NCBI RefSeq assembly: GCF_001990485.1
Contig: NZ_LBFC01000023.1
Coordinates: 1-64,000 of the forward strand
Reading direction: 5' to 3'
Source: Thermosipho affectus
GTDB taxonomy: Bacteria > Thermotogota > Thermotogae > Thermotogales > Fervidobacteriaceae
DNA length: 64,000 bases
Shown in pieces: positions 54,224-63,826 of the stretch (the stretch's first letter is position 1; the number at the start of each line of letters is the position of its first letter). A program made the position numbers and the translations under genes. The notes beneath the pieces were generated by a model. The model was not told the origin of the DNA and did no database searches. It saw only the letters and a program-made list of their open reading frames with translations.

Positions 54224-54262
54224 AAAAAAATGGCTTCGGTGAAGTTTCGAAGCCATTTTTTT
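54224..54262 (+). terminator. Terminator of the LVIVD gene
   Basis: AAAAAATGGCTTCG pairs with CGAAGCCATTTTTT, followed by T. It can work in both directions. Confidence 0.85.
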
Positions 54263-54435
54263 AATAATATGATTTATTTATTAAGTGCGTAGTTAAAAGG
54301 GGTTAAATCTTTCACATGTATGTGTTTAGAATGACAAGAAAAGGAAATACATCTTAAAATAACAAAAGATCAGGGTGTATTTTAGAATGATGGGAGGATC
54401 TAGCGAACTTTAGAATAAGAAAAGAATAATCTTCC

Positions 54436-55250
54436 TTTAAACGAGCAGTCAATCTTGGCAAAAGTATGGCTAGGACTGTTGGTCTTGTGCTTCTGTCAAC
54501 ATCAGCTTCATTTTATATGGAAATAATTAGTGGAGTGGAAGATATTCTTTCTGCTAATAACTATTATAGCTTTTTATGACATTTGAAACTTTAAATGATA
54601 AAGAAACAATTTGTAAAAAAATCGTTTATTATTAGAAAAAAAAGCAAGTGGATGAACTTATCGTTTTTGATCTAGAAGCGAGTGAGGCTTTTGTACATCA
54701 AATGTCAGAAATTAAGAAACCGTGTGTATATCTTGAAAAAAATTTAAAAGTTCTAATATATACGGCCTCATTTGATAATGAATTTTGAAGTTTGCTTACT
54801 ATGCAGCACCTCTTGGAAGCTCATGGCTTCGAAAAAATAGTTTTTGTTATGAGTCTTTTTGATAGTTATCATGTTTTGTAGAGATTAGAAAGTTATAGAA
54901 GAAAACTTTTAGAATAGTGGAATAAAGTATGATGAGTCGTTTGTTTTTTTGGATAATTTTACAAAAGAAGACATGGAAAAAGTGAGTGAGGCTATTTTTT
55001 TAATCGACCCTGAAGCGATTTTTGCTTCAAACGATGAAATAGCTTTGGGATTTGGTTACAGGGCAAAACAGCTTGGCCATTTACCTACTGAGATACATGC
55101 TATAGTAGGTTTTGATGATGATCGTTGAGCAGAATCTTTCTCTTACAACAGTGTGACAACCAAAAATGCCAATAAAAGTTAAATTTCATACAAACGTTCT
55201 TGTAAGAAAATCTTGTGGTTGTTGTTTTAAGAGTGATTTTTAAACAACGT
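54436..55250 (+). pseudogene. LacI-type sensor/regulator remnant
   Basis: Multiply frameshifted. Recognisable pieces are KSMARTVGLVLLSTSASFYM and EIISGVEDILSANNYYSFL, then FASNDEIALGFGYRAKQLG and HAIVGFDDD, the ends of a periplasmic-binding-protein-like sensor domain, and VRKSCGCC further on, which is common in LacI-like sensors fused to signalling domains. The DNA-binding N-terminus is not visible. Confidence 0.6.
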
Positions 55251-55872
55251 GTATGTAACCATAGTTTGTTTTATAAAAAGGCATAGATATATTTTGGATA
55301 CGAATACTTTTTTGATGATTGTTGTGAATACATAATAAAACGCCAAAAACACCATGCCCTTGGATAAATTTTATTTCTAATGGGAATTAGCAATTTCAAA
55401 ATTGAATAGAATAGCAAGATGGTGCCTATTATAAAAGATGATTAGAGGAAATATATTTACATTTGTGATGTTGTTATCGACGATATTCGGTTTCCTTTTT
55501 TCATGATTAAAGATATTTGTTTCAGGAGAAAACCTAGTTGAAATTTGGATTTTCGCTTTAAAAAATGAGAAAGAAGTTGAAAGAAAACTTATTTGAGTCT
55601 TTTTAAAAAATAAAGAGATATAATTGTTATGTGAAAAATTAAATAAAAAACTATTTGGATAACTCTATTAAATTGTACAACACAAATTTTGCATATCATG
55701 TGTTCTAGGTATTTTCGTGGTTTACCTTTCTTTTTAGAATATTGCAAAATAAATTCGTAAAATTCTTTGTTGAATTTATAACTTCATCTTTCCCTTTTTT
55801 CCTTTTTTGAACAGGCTTGCTTGAAAAATTGACTTAAGTAAAAAATTTTATTATACTTATGAGTAGGAAGGG
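55251..55872. other. Gap with decayed sequence, no gene recognised
   Basis: Possibly the continuing tail of the sensor pseudogene (EIWIFALKNEKEVERKLI near 55,540-55,595), but no family can be named. Stops occur in all frames. Confidence 0.35.
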
Positions 55873-56310
55873 ATGAGATATGTGGTAATTTCATATTATA
55901 TGTATGTGGGATTTTCGATACTTTCAAATATTTTATATTTTTTCTATAAAGAGCTTGCAGAAGTTTTTTTGGGACTTTCATCAATCTCTTTTTTGATTTT
56001 TTTGTATGTAATAGGCTTAAAAATTAAAAGAGAATTAAAGATAAATGTTTTATCCATTTATTATATTGTTTTAAGTCTTGTAATTTTTTCCTTTTTTCCG
56101 CTTTATTTGACATCTTCTATTTTTACGTATTTCTTTTCGCAAACTCTTGCTTTACTGTTTGTGCTTTTATACTTAAAATTGATTTTGAGCGTTTTAAAGT
56201 CAAGACTATCTATTTTTAATTTAATTTTGTTTTCTATATTAACATTTGGAATATATTCTTATGTGTTTTTTTATAAATTAATAAAAGAAATTGAGAAAAG
56301 TTTGACCTGA
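55873..56310 (+). CDS. Small integral membrane protein of unknown function
   Basis: A 145-aa protein that is almost entirely hydrophobic, with about five membrane segments and short basic loops (KIKRELKI, KSRLS). It begins at ATG after AGGAAGG and ends 40 bases before the TPP riboswitch. No family recognised. It may be unrelated to thiamine, since the riboswitch with its own terminator starts a new unit. Confidence 0.55.
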   Translation: MRYVVISYYMYVGFSILSNILYFFYKELAEVFLGLSSISFLIFLYVIGLKIKRELKINVLSIYYIVLSLVIFSFFPLYLTSSIFTYFFSQTLALLFVLLYLKLILSVLKSRLSIFNLILFSILTFGIYSYVFFYKLIKEIEKSLT

Positions 56311-56349
56311 TAAAATAATTGAGTTAAAATATACATGTAAAGTGAATAA

Positions 56350-56449
56350 TTTCCCGAGGGGAGCTCCATATTCCGGAGCTGAGAGGAAGGTGGAAACCTT
56401 CGACCCTTAGAACCTGAACCGGGTAATACCGGCGGAGGGACTGGGGAAG
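56350..56449 (+). ncRNA. TPP (THI-element) riboswitch
   Basis: Contains the conserved core: GGGGAGCTCC, GGAGCTGAGAGGAAGG, ACCCTTAGAACCTGAACCGG and GTAATACCGGCGGAGGGA, closed by a P1 stem TTTCCC/GGGGAA. It senses thiamine pyrophosphate and should turn off the thi genes by favouring the terminator just downstream. Confidence 0.95.
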
Positions 56450-56460
56450 AGAAAAAAATG

Positions 56461-56495
56461 AAATTTTGCCCTCCGGTGGAGGGCAAAATTTTTTT
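56461..56495 (+). terminator. Riboswitch-controlled terminator
   Basis: A 14-bp stem AAATTTTGCCCTCC/GGAGGGCAAAATTT with a GGT loop and a T run, eleven bases after the riboswitch P1 stem and just before the thi4 ribosome site. Typical expression platform. Confidence 0.9.
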
Positions 56496-56510
56496 AAGGA
56501 GGGATTTAAG

Positions 56511-57287
56511 ATGTGGGATTTAGAAATTTCAAAAATTATAGTAGAAGAATTTACCGAGAAATTAAAAAAAAGTTTAGATGTAGATGTAGCAATTGTTGGA
56601 GGGGGGCCTAGTGCGTTAGCCGCTTCATATGTTTTATCGAAAAATGGGTTTAATGTGATAATTTTTGAAGAAAAAAATGAACCAGGAGGTGGGACATGGG
56701 GCGGAGGGATGTTATTTAATGAATTAGTTGTAGAGGAAGATGTTGAGTGGTTTTTAGAAGAGCTAGATATGAAATACAAGAAAACTAAAGGGTTTATTTC
56801 TATTGATTCCGTACATTTTGCTTCAGCTTTGTTGTACAATTCAACAAAAGTGGGTACAAAAATATTTAATAATGTTTTTGTAGAAGACGTTCTAATGAGC
56901 AAAGAGAGAATAAACGGTGTGGTAATTAATTGGGCACCTGTTATAAGGCAAAGGTTACATGTTGATCCTATAACAGTAAAGGCAAAATATGTTATTGATG
57001 GTACTGGACATCCTGCAAGTGTAGTTAATATGGTTATAGATAGAAATTTATCAATTGACTTACCTCTAGGAAAAATAAGGGAGTTTCCTATGAATGCAAA
57101 AGAAGGTGAAAAATTTGTTCTTGAAAATACTAAAGAAATTTTACCGGGGTTACTTGTAATGGGAATGGCCGCGGTATCTGTTGGGGGTGGTCCAAGAATG
57201 GGGCCAATATTCGGTGGTATGTTAAAGTCTGGAATTAAAATTGCAAATATTATTATCGAGAATATTGATGTTGAGGTGAAAGGATGA
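56511..57287 (+). CDS. thi4: Thi4-type thiazole synthase (sulfide-dependent form)
   Basis: A 258-aa flavin-type protein that makes the thiazole of thiamine from NAD and glycine. VAIVGGGPSALAASYVLSKN with the dinucleotide site lies near residue 22, followed by GGGTWGGGMLFN. Where yeast THI4 has its suicidal sulfur-donor Cys, this protein has His in RLHVDP, as in archaeal enzymes that use free sulfide catalytically. ATG 56511 follows AAGGAGGG. First gene under the riboswitch; overlaps thiC by four bases. Confidence 0.9.
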   Translation: MWDLEISKIIVEEFTEKLKKSLDVDVAIVGGGPSALAASYVLSKNGFNVIIFEEKNEPGGGTWGGGMLFNELVVEEDVEWFLEELDMKYKKTKGFISIDSVHFASALLYNSTKVGTKIFNNVFVEDVLMSKERINGVVINWAPVIRQRLHVDPITVKAKYVIDGTGHPASVVNMVIDRNLSIDLPLGKIREFPMNAKEGEKFVLENTKEILPGLLVMGMAAVSVGGGPRMGPIFGGMLKSGIKIANIIIENIDVEVKG

Positions 57288-58561
57288 CAATAATAGATGA
57301 AATAAAAAGTGGTAAGGTTCCTTCAATTCTTAATGAAATATCAAAAAAAGAAGGAAGAAGTATTGATTATCTTGTAAAAGGATTATTAGATGGGACAATA
57401 GTTATACCAAAAAATAATAATCATGTTTCTTTGAAAAATCCAATGGGGATAGGAAAAGGTTTAAAAATAAAAGTTAATGCAAATATTGGTACTTCTTTTG
57501 GATATGATGATTTTGAATATGAGTTAGAAAAGTATAGGACATCAAGAAAATATGGAGCAGATAGTGTAATGTTTCTTTCTACATGGGGAGATTTGGATTT
57601 TCAGAGAAAAGAGTTATTAACAATTTCGGATATTCCCGTAGGTACTGTTCCAATTTACGATGCAGCGGTCGTAGCATATAAGGAAAATAGGAATGTTGTA
57701 GATTTTTCGGAAAAAGATTTTTTGAAAATATTTGAAAAACATGCAAAACAAGGTGTAGATTTTGTTACTTTGCATGTTAGTATTACAAAAGATATTGTAA
57801 AAAAACTAAAAAAATCTAATAGAATAATGAAAATAGTAAGTCGTGGCGGTTCTATTATTGCAGGTTGGATAATTAAAAATGGATTTGAAAATCCGTTTTA
57901 TAGATACTTTGATGAAGTTTTAGATATTGCTAGAGAATATGATGTTACACTGAGTTTAGGAGATTCTTTAAGGCCCGGGAATTTATTTGATTCGTTGGAT
58001 AGGTTACAATTAGAAGAGTGGTTTATATTTGAAGAGTTAGTTGAAAAAGCTCGAAGTAAGAATGTTCAAGTAATACTGGAGGGGCCTGGGCATGTTCCAA
58101 TTGATCAAATAGAGTCTACTGTTGAATTAATGAAAAAGTATGGGAAAAATGCTCCAGTGTTTTTACTTGGGCCAATAGTTTTAGATGTTGCACCTGGATA
58201 TGATCATATTACCTCATCGATTGGATCGGCAATTGCCGCAAAAAGTGGAGCGGATTTTATTTGTTATGTAACTCCCTCGGAACATTTATCATTGCCTTCT
58301 GTTGAAGATGTAAAATTAGGGGTTATTTCTTCTAAAATTGCGGCAATGGCTGTAGATTTTTCAAGAGGAAAATTTATTGAGGAAAATTATAAAGTAGCTA
58401 TTTCAAGAAAAACCTTAAATTTTGAAAACATAAAAAAAGTTGTTTTAGACAAGGAGATAGTTGATAAATATTTAAAGAATAGACCGTTTCACGGGAAAGG
58501 TTGTTCAATGTGTGGACCATTTTGTTCATTAAAAATTGTAGAGGAGTATTTGAAAGAATGA
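57284..58561 (+). CDS. thiC: Phosphomethylpyrimidine synthase ThiC
   Basis: A 425-aa radical SAM enzyme that rearranges aminoimidazole ribotide to HMP phosphate. The C-terminal cluster motif CSMCGPFC near residue 409 is intact, and GDSLRPG, EGPGHVPIDQIE and APGYDHITSSIG are ThiC signatures. The cluster is at the C-terminus as usual for this family. It overlaps both neighbours. Confidence 0.95.
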   Translation: MTIIDEIKSGKVPSILNEISKKEGRSIDYLVKGLLDGTIVIPKNNNHVSLKNPMGIGKGLKIKVNANIGTSFGYDDFEYELEKYRTSRKYGADSVMFLSTWGDLDFQRKELLTISDIPVGTVPIYDAAVVAYKENRNVVDFSEKDFLKIFEKHAKQGVDFVTLHVSITKDIVKKLKKSNRIMKIVSRGGSIIAGWIIKNGFENPFYRYFDEVLDIAREYDVTLSLGDSLRPGNLFDSLDRLQLEEWFIFEELVEKARSKNVQVILEGPGHVPIDQIESTVELMKKYGKNAPVFLLGPIVLDVAPGYDHITSSIGSAIAAKSGADFICYVTPSEHLSLPSVEDVKLGVISSKIAAMAVDFSRGKFIEENYKVAISRKTLNFENIKKVVLDKEIVDKYLKNRPFHGKGCSMCGPFCSLKIVEEYLKE

Positions 58562-59268
58562 AAATAGGAGTTTCAACGAGTGTTATAAGGAGTGATTTTA
58601 GATTTTTGAAGTATTTTTTGGAAAAATTCGAAGATTTAGATTTTTATGAATTAGGATTTTTGAGTCCCTTATTTGTGAATAACTTGTTTAATTTGAAAAA
58701 GTCATTTGGAATACATGCTCCATTTATATTTAAGATGGATTTTCATCCTAAATTAACGTGCAATGATTATCATGAAACATTTAGGAAGATTAGGCAAAGT
58801 GCTTTTATGGCCAAGTATTTATCTGCCAAATATTTAATAGTACATTATCCAGATACATTACAATTGCAAGATTGGAAAGATAATTTTAAATTATTGGATG
58901 AATTAAAAGGTATTATTAAGATTAGGATTGAAAATACATTTGGGAATAAATATTTTTATGCGGCAAAAGATTACAAATTTTTATGTGAAGAATTGGGGTT
59001 GACTATGTGTGTTGATATTGGACATCTTTTACTTGATGAAAGGATAAATCCATTTGATTTTATAGAAGAATTGTCAGATTTTGTAGAAGAATTTCATGTG
59101 TATTACGCAGATGATAAGACTTATAAAAAATGTCATCATTTACCGTGGTCTGATAATGAAAAATACATAAATTTGTTAAATTTTATAAAAGAATTTGATG
59201 TGGATATAGTAATTGAAGCAACACCAGACTGCAAAGGGTTAGATAGACTTTTGAATTTCTGGAGGTGA
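58558..59268 (+). CDS. TIM-barrel sugar isomerase/AP-endonuclease-like protein in the thiamine operon
   Basis: A 236-aa protein from ATG 58558, which overlaps the thiC stop. The sequence has the outline of the xylose isomerase-like barrel: FGIHAPFIFKMDF, KYLIVHYPDT, IRIENTFGNKYF, MCVDIGHLLLDE and EEFHVYYADD, where His and acidic residues could bind a metal. No enzyme of standard thiamine synthesis matches it. Its place between thiC and thiDN under one riboswitch suggests a thiamine-related role, such as precursor salvage or repair. Confidence 0.65.
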   Translation: MKIGVSTSVIRSDFRFLKYFLEKFEDLDFYELGFLSPLFVNNLFNLKKSFGIHAPFIFKMDFHPKLTCNDYHETFRKIRQSAFMAKYLSAKYLIVHYPDTLQLQDWKDNFKLLDELKGIIKIRIENTFGNKYFYAAKDYKFLCEELGLTMCVDIGHLLLDERINPFDFIEELSDFVEEFHVYYADDKTYKKCHHLPWSDNEKYINLLNFIKEFDVDIVIEATPDCKGLDRLLNFWR

Positions 59269-59271
59269 ATT

Positions 59272-60471
59272 ATGAAAAAATTATTAATAATTTCAGGATT
59301 TGATCCTTCGTCAGGTGCTGGTTTAATACAAGATGTTGGTATTGCTACTGCTATGGGGATGAGTGTATATTCAGCAGTCAGTGCATTTACCAAACAAACG
59401 CTCGAAAAGACATATAATGTAAAATTTAGAGAGATTTCAGAAATTTTAGATGAGATAGAGTTATTAGAAGATGTAAGTGTGGTAAAAGTTGGAGTAGCAC
59501 AACCTAAAATAATAAAGGAATTGAGAAATCTTTTTAAAAATTCAACAATTGTTTGGAATCCAGCTTTGGAATCTTCAAGCGGATTTAAATTTTTAGATGA
59601 GGAAGAAGTAAAAAGATATATGAAATTTGCAGATTATATTGTTGTTAATAGCGTTGAAGCAAAGAAAGTTGGAATATTTGATAATATGGTTATTACAGGT
59701 GGACATGAAAATACGGAGATGATAGAAATAAAATATAAAGGTAAGGTTTTTCAACATGAAAGGATAAGAGGTAATTTTAGGGGGACAGGTTGTGTGTTTT
59801 CAACATTGTTTTCTTCGCTTTTGGTTTTAGGATATACTCCTGAAGAGTCAATCAAAAGGGCATCGGAAATTTTAGTTAGAGTTTTGAAGAGATCTAAAGA
59901 CAGAGTGCAGGTTGAATTATTAACAAGAGAATGGCAAAAAGTTGAAGTCTTAGATGAATTAAATAGTATAGTAATGGATATTATGGAAATAGGTCATTTG
60001 ACTATTCCAGAAGTTGGACAAAATGTTTCGTATGCATTACCTTGGGCGGAAAGTGAAGAGGAAGTGGCAAAGTTTCCCGGAAGAATAAGGTTGGTTTTTG
60101 GCAAGCCTCATTTTTTAGGTGATGCAACTTATAAGGGGAAATCTCATACTGCAAGGATGACACTGGAAATGATGAAAAAATTCCCTTATATAAGGTGTAC
60201 GACAAATATAAAATTTAATGAAAAATACGTAGAAAAAGCAAATAAAATAGGTCTAAAAGTGTATGAGCATTTAAGATATTTGGAGCCTAAAATGGTAAAA
60301 GAAAAAGAAGGACAGTCTTTGAGATGGGGAATTGCAAACATTATACAAGATTTAGATAAATCACCTGATATAATATATGATAAAGGTTTTTGGGGAAAAG
60401 AAGCAATGATAAGAGTTTTTGGAAGAAATCCTAGAGAGGTTATTGAAAAGGTAAAAAGTGTAATTTTCTAA
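59272..60471 (+). CDS. thiDN: ThiD-ThiN fusion: HMP(-P) kinase and thiamine phosphate synthase
   Basis: A 399-aa bifunctional protein. Residues 1-210 are the ribokinase-type ThiD (ISGFDPSSGAGLIQD, VWNPALESSSG, RGNFRGTGCVFST); the rest is ThiN (MEIGHLTIPEVGQNVSYALP, RIRLVFGKPHFLGD, KSHTARMTLEMMKKFP, EGQSLRWGIANII). ThiN replaces ThiE for joining HMP-PP and thiazole phosphate. With Thi4 and ThiC this covers both branches and their coupling. AGGTGAAT is the ribosome site. Confidence 0.92.
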   Translation: MKKLLIISGFDPSSGAGLIQDVGIATAMGMSVYSAVSAFTKQTLEKTYNVKFREISEILDEIELLEDVSVVKVGVAQPKIIKELRNLFKNSTIVWNPALESSSGFKFLDEEEVKRYMKFADYIVVNSVEAKKVGIFDNMVITGGHENTEMIEIKYKGKVFQHERIRGNFRGTGCVFSTLFSSLLVLGYTPEESIKRASEILVRVLKRSKDRVQVELLTREWQKVEVLDELNSIVMDIMEIGHLTIPEVGQNVSYALPWAESEEEVAKFPGRIRLVFGKPHFLGDATYKGKSHTARMTLEMMKKFPYIRCTTNIKFNEKYVEKANKIGLKVYEHLRYLEPKMVKEKEGQSLRWGIANIIQDLDKSPDIIYDKGFWGKEAMIRVFGRNPREVIEKVKSVIF

Positions 60472-60514
60472 AAAAGACTCCTTTATAGTTAAATATTGTT
60501 TTTTATTTATTGAA

Positions 60515-60550
60515 TTTGCCTTATTTTGTGGTATTATATATTTAGGCAAA
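60515..60550 (+). promoter_or_regulatory. Inverted repeat around the pfkA promoter
   Basis: TTTGCCT and AGGCAAA, 22 bases apart, enclose the likely -10 region (TATTATATA). It could be an operator or an RNA hairpin at the 5' end of the pfkA transcript. Confidence 0.4.
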
Positions 60551-60570
60551 CTAGAAAAAGGAGGATTTCT

Positions 60571-61530
60571 ATGAAAAAAATTGCAGTTATGACTAGCGGT
60601 GGAGATGCTCCAGGAATGAATGCTGCTGTACGTGCTGTTGTTCGTTATGCTGTAAAAAATGATATAAAGGTTTTAGGTATTCAAAGAGGTTATGCTGGGT
60701 TATTGGATGAAGATTTTATAGAAATGGATTTTGCATCTGTTGGGGGAATAATGGAAAAAGGAGGGACTATCCTAAGAAGTAGTAGATGCCCTGAATTTGT
60801 AAGAAAAGAGACTAGAAGGGAAGCAGCATCAATTCTTGCAAAGCATGGAGTAGAAGGATTAATTGTAATTGGTGGAGAAGGTAGTTTACACGGTGCGATG
60901 TTTTTAGAAGAGGAACAAAAGGTGCCAGTTGTAGGAATTCCAGGAACGATAGATAACGATATTGCAATGACTGATATGAGCATTGGAGTAGATACATGCT
61001 TAAACACTGTTGTTGATGCTATACAAAAATTAAAAGATACTGCATCATCGCATGAAAGAGCATTTATTGTAGAAGTTATGGGGCGTTCATCTGGTTACAT
61101 TGCTACAGTGGCTGGGTTAGTTACTGGAGCAGAAGCTATAGTAATTCCAGAAATACCCGTTAATTATGAAGCTCTTGGAAATAAGATCCTGAAGGAAAGA
61201 GAAAGGGGAAAAATTAATTGTATAGTTGTAGTGGCAGAAGGTGCGGCAAGTGCTTATACAGTTGCAAGACATCTTGAACATAGAATAGGATATGAGACTA
61301 GAATAACAATATTAGGACACATTCAACGTGGAGGTTCCCCTACTGCTTTTGATAGATTGTTGGCATCTAGAATGGGAGTTGCAGCTGTTGAGTTTTTAAA
61401 AAGGGGTCAAAGTTATGTTATGATGGCTTTACAGGGAGGAAAAATTGTTCCAGTAAAGCTCGATGAAGTATTAAAACAAAAGAAGTCATTGAATATGGAA
61501 TTAGTGGAATTAACGGCTTTATTGTCATGA
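60571..61530 (+). CDS. pfkA: 6-phosphofructokinase
   Basis: A 319-aa glycolytic enzyme. [19 protein letters not shown] binds [21 protein letters not shown] holds the catalytic Asp, and MGRSSGYIA and [14 protein letters not shown] contact fructose-6-phosphate. GGDAPGMN (rather than a GGDxPG-D variant) points to the ATP-dependent form. I use ATG 60571 after AAAGGAGG, not an upstream in-frame start. The stop overlaps the next gene (ATGA). Confidence 0.95.
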   Translation: MKKIAVMTSGGDAPGMNAAVRAVVRYAVKNDIKVLGIQRGYAGLLDEDFIEMDFASVGGIMEKGGTILRSSRCPEFVRKETRREAASILAKHGVEGLIVIGGEGSLHGAMFLEEEQKVPVVGIPGTIDNDIAMTDMSIGVDTCLNTVVDAIQKLKDTASSHERAFIVEVMGRSSGYIATVAGLVTGAEAIVIPEIPVNYEALGNKILKERERGKINCIVVVAEGAASAYTVARHLEHRIGYETRITILGHIQRGGSPTAFDRLLASRMGVAAVEFLKRGQSYVMMALQGGKIVPVKLDEVLKQKKSLNMELVELTALLS

Positions 61531-62828
61531 TGGTAGTAAAGTTTAGCAATGGGTATGTTTGGAAAGATGGTAACTTTGTAAAAAAGGACTTTTTTGTAGA
61601 AGGAAACAAATTTGTTTATCCAAAAAAATTTGATAAAGAAGTTAACCTGGAAGGGAAATATATTCTTCCGGGTTTTTCTGATTCACATGCACATATTTTA
61701 GGTGTAGGAATAAAAAAATTAACTTTAGATTTAAGTGATGAAAATTTTGAAAAAATTCTAGATATAGATAGTGATATAATTTTAGGAAGAGGCTGGGAAA
61801 AGATAGATAATAAAGATTTTTTTGATACAGTTAAATCTCCAGTTATTTTGATTAGAAAGTGTGGTCATGTTGCATTTCTAAATAGGAAAGCGCAAAGGCT
61901 TTTGAAAATTAACAATTATTATATTTTCGAAGATGAAATAGAAAAAATATGGGAATACATCCCTTCTGAATTTTTGGTAAGGGCTTTTAAAGAGGGGATA
62001 AATGAGTTTTTAAAACATGGGATTACGAGTGTACATTCAGATGATTTACATGGGATTTCATTTGAATTGTTAAAGAGACTTTTGAAAGAGAGTAAATTAC
62101 GTGTATATGAAAAATTATGTACAAAAAATCCATGGGAATTTGAGTTTGGTAGCTATGGAATATCAAAAATTTTTGGTATAAAGCTTTTTGCAGATGGTTC
62201 ATTAGGTGGTAAAACAGCATTTTTATCTAAAACGTATAAAAATAATAGTGGTTTTGGTATTTTTACTTTGCCGGATAATTTTAGTGATATAGTGGAATTT
62301 GCAGAGAAAAATAACTTGCAAGTATGTGTTCATACAATAGGTGATGAGGCACTAAGTAGAACTATTGAGGCATTTGGAAAGAAAACAGGTCATAGAATTA
62401 TTCATGCACAATTTGTAAAAAAAAGGGACTTTGAAAAGCTATCTTCCTTTAGTTTTTCTGTACAACCTCATTTTTTCTTTGAAGATTTGAATTTAATATC
62501 TAGTGTTGATTTTAGTAATATACTTTTATATCCTTTTAGAAATATGTATGAAAATAATATTTTGATTTCTTTTTCAAGTGATGGACCAGTTTCACCAATT
62601 TCCCCTTTATATGTAATTCAAGCTGCTTTAAAATTGGGCTTTTCCTTTAGCGAGTCAATCTCATTGTATACTGAATTTTCTGGAAAACTAATTAAAGAAA
62701 ATATTGGGGTTATAAAACCCCAATATCTGGCTGATTTTATTATTTTTAAAGATAAAACGTTAAGAAATTTAGAAAAAGTTTTTGTAAACGGTGAACTTGT
62801 TTATGATACCTTAACTCTGAATCCATAA
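61527..62828 (+). CDS. YtcJ-like metal-dependent amidohydrolase
   Basis: A 433-aa protein. [15 protein letters not shown] near residue 50 has the paired metal His, [16 protein letters not shown] is a YtcJ-family signature, and [31 protein letters not shown] and [16 protein letters not shown] complete the site. It should hydrolyse an N-acyl or amide compound; the family's natural substrates are mostly unknown. Translation is coupled to pfkA. It runs into the convergent hydE 3' end with a 28-base overlap. Confidence 0.8.
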   Translation: MMVVKFSNGYVWKDGNFVKKDFFVEGNKFVYPKKFDKEVNLEGKYILPGFSDSHAHILGVGIKKLTLDLSDENFEKILDIDSDIILGRGWEKIDNKDFFDTVKSPVILIRKCGHVAFLNRKAQRLLKINNYYIFEDEIEKIWEYIPSEFLVRAFKEGINEFLKHGITSVHSDDLHGISFELLKRLLKESKLRVYEKLCTKNPWEFEFGSYGISKIFGIKLFADGSLGGKTAFLSKTYKNNSGFGIFTLPDNFSDIVEFAEKNNLQVCVHTIGDEALSRTIEAFGKKTGHRIIHAQFVKKRDFEKLSSFSFSVQPHFFFEDLNLISSVDFSNILLYPFRNMYENNILISFSSDGPVSPISPLYVIQAALKLGFSFSESISLYTEFSGKLIKENIGVIKPQYLADFIIFKDKTLRNLEKVFVNGELVYDTLTLNP

Positions 62829-63826
62829 GTTTGTCCTACTTTCCTTTTTAGATCTTTTATCATACCTTTAACACATTCAATACAACTTGTATCTACTTCA
62901 AATAGACAAATTTTATTTGGGTACAGTGTATAGTGTGGTCTGTATGGATTAGGGGTTAGATTTGGCATTATTACATTTGCCCCAGACTTAAGAGCCATTT
63001 GTCTTCCAAATGGATGAAGACTTCCCATAGCAGTGGTTGCAGGAATATTTGCAGTGGGAATTAATATTCTGGCAAGCGCTATTATTTTTAAGGTTAGTTT
63101 TAAATCACCACCTTTTGCATTTTTCAAAGGAGTATTTGGATTTGGAATAAATGGACCAATACCTATCATGTCTGAATCAAGTTCTTTTAAAAAGAGTAGA
63201 TCTTTTGCTAATTCTCTAGCTCCTTGCCCGGGTAATCCAACCATGCACCCCGCTCCAACTTCATAGCCTAATTCTTTTAACTTAAAAAGGTGTTTTTTTC
63301 TATTTTCAAAAGTATCATGTGGATGAAGGTTATTGTATAATTCTTCATCTGCCGTTTCGTGTCTCATTAGGTATCTATCGGCACCGGCATCTTTCCAAAT
63401 TTTATATTCTTTAAAATCTCTTTCGCCAATGCTTAGAGTTATAGCAACGTTAAGTGATTTTATTCTTTTTATTAGCTTTTCAATTATTTCAGTGGTATAG
63501 TAAGGATCTTCACCTGACTGTAAAACTATTGTTTTTATGTTTTTTTCTGATATTAATTTAGCTCTTCTAAAAATTTCATCGGGGCTCATTCTGTATCTTT
63601 TTATTTTATTATTTGGGGCCCTTAATCCGCAATATAGACAATCCATTTTACAGTAGTTAGAAAATTCTATAATTGCTCTTATGTGTATTTCATCACCTAC
63701 GTATTTTTTCCTAATTTCATCAGCAAATGATAAGATTTCATTGTCGTATTTGTTGGTAGATATTAGATATTCAAGTACTTCAAGTGTAACATTATCTTTT
63801 TGAATTTTTTTCAGCATTTCTAGCAT
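62801..63826 (-). CDS. hydE: [FeFe]-hydrogenase maturase HydE
   Basis: A 341-aa radical SAM enzyme with CKMDCLYCGLRAPN near residue 60 and KRYRMSPDEI directly after it, both hallmarks of HydE. QSGEDPYYTTEIIEKLIKRI and GCMVGLPGQG follow. HydE acts with HydF and HydG to build the di-iron centre; those genes are not here. PylB or BioB-like relatives are less likely given the CGLR motif. The start overlaps the upstream gene by 35 bases. Confidence 0.88.
   Translation of the reverse strand: MLEMLKKIQKDNVTLEVLEYLISTNKYDNEILSFADEIRKKYVGDEIHIRAIIEFSNYCKMDCLYCGLRAPNNKIKRYRMSPDEIFRRAKLISEKNIKTIVLQSGEDPYYTTEIIEKLIKRIKSLNVAITLSIGERDFKEYKIWKDAGADRYLMRHETADEELYNNLHPHDTFENRKKHLFKLKELGYEVGAGCMVGLPGQGARELAKDLLFLKELDSDMIGIGPFIPNPNTPLKNAKGGDLKLTLKIIALARILIPTANIPATTAMGSLHPFGRQMALKSGANVIMPNLTPNPYRPHYTLYPNKICLFEVDTSCIECVKGMIKDLKRKVGQTYGFRVKVS

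Noticed and set aside
56324-56902. A 192-codon minus-strand frame over the TPP riboswitch
   Set aside because: It reads the riboswitch and thi4 backwards; the RNA motif and thi4 are certain, the frame is a shadow.
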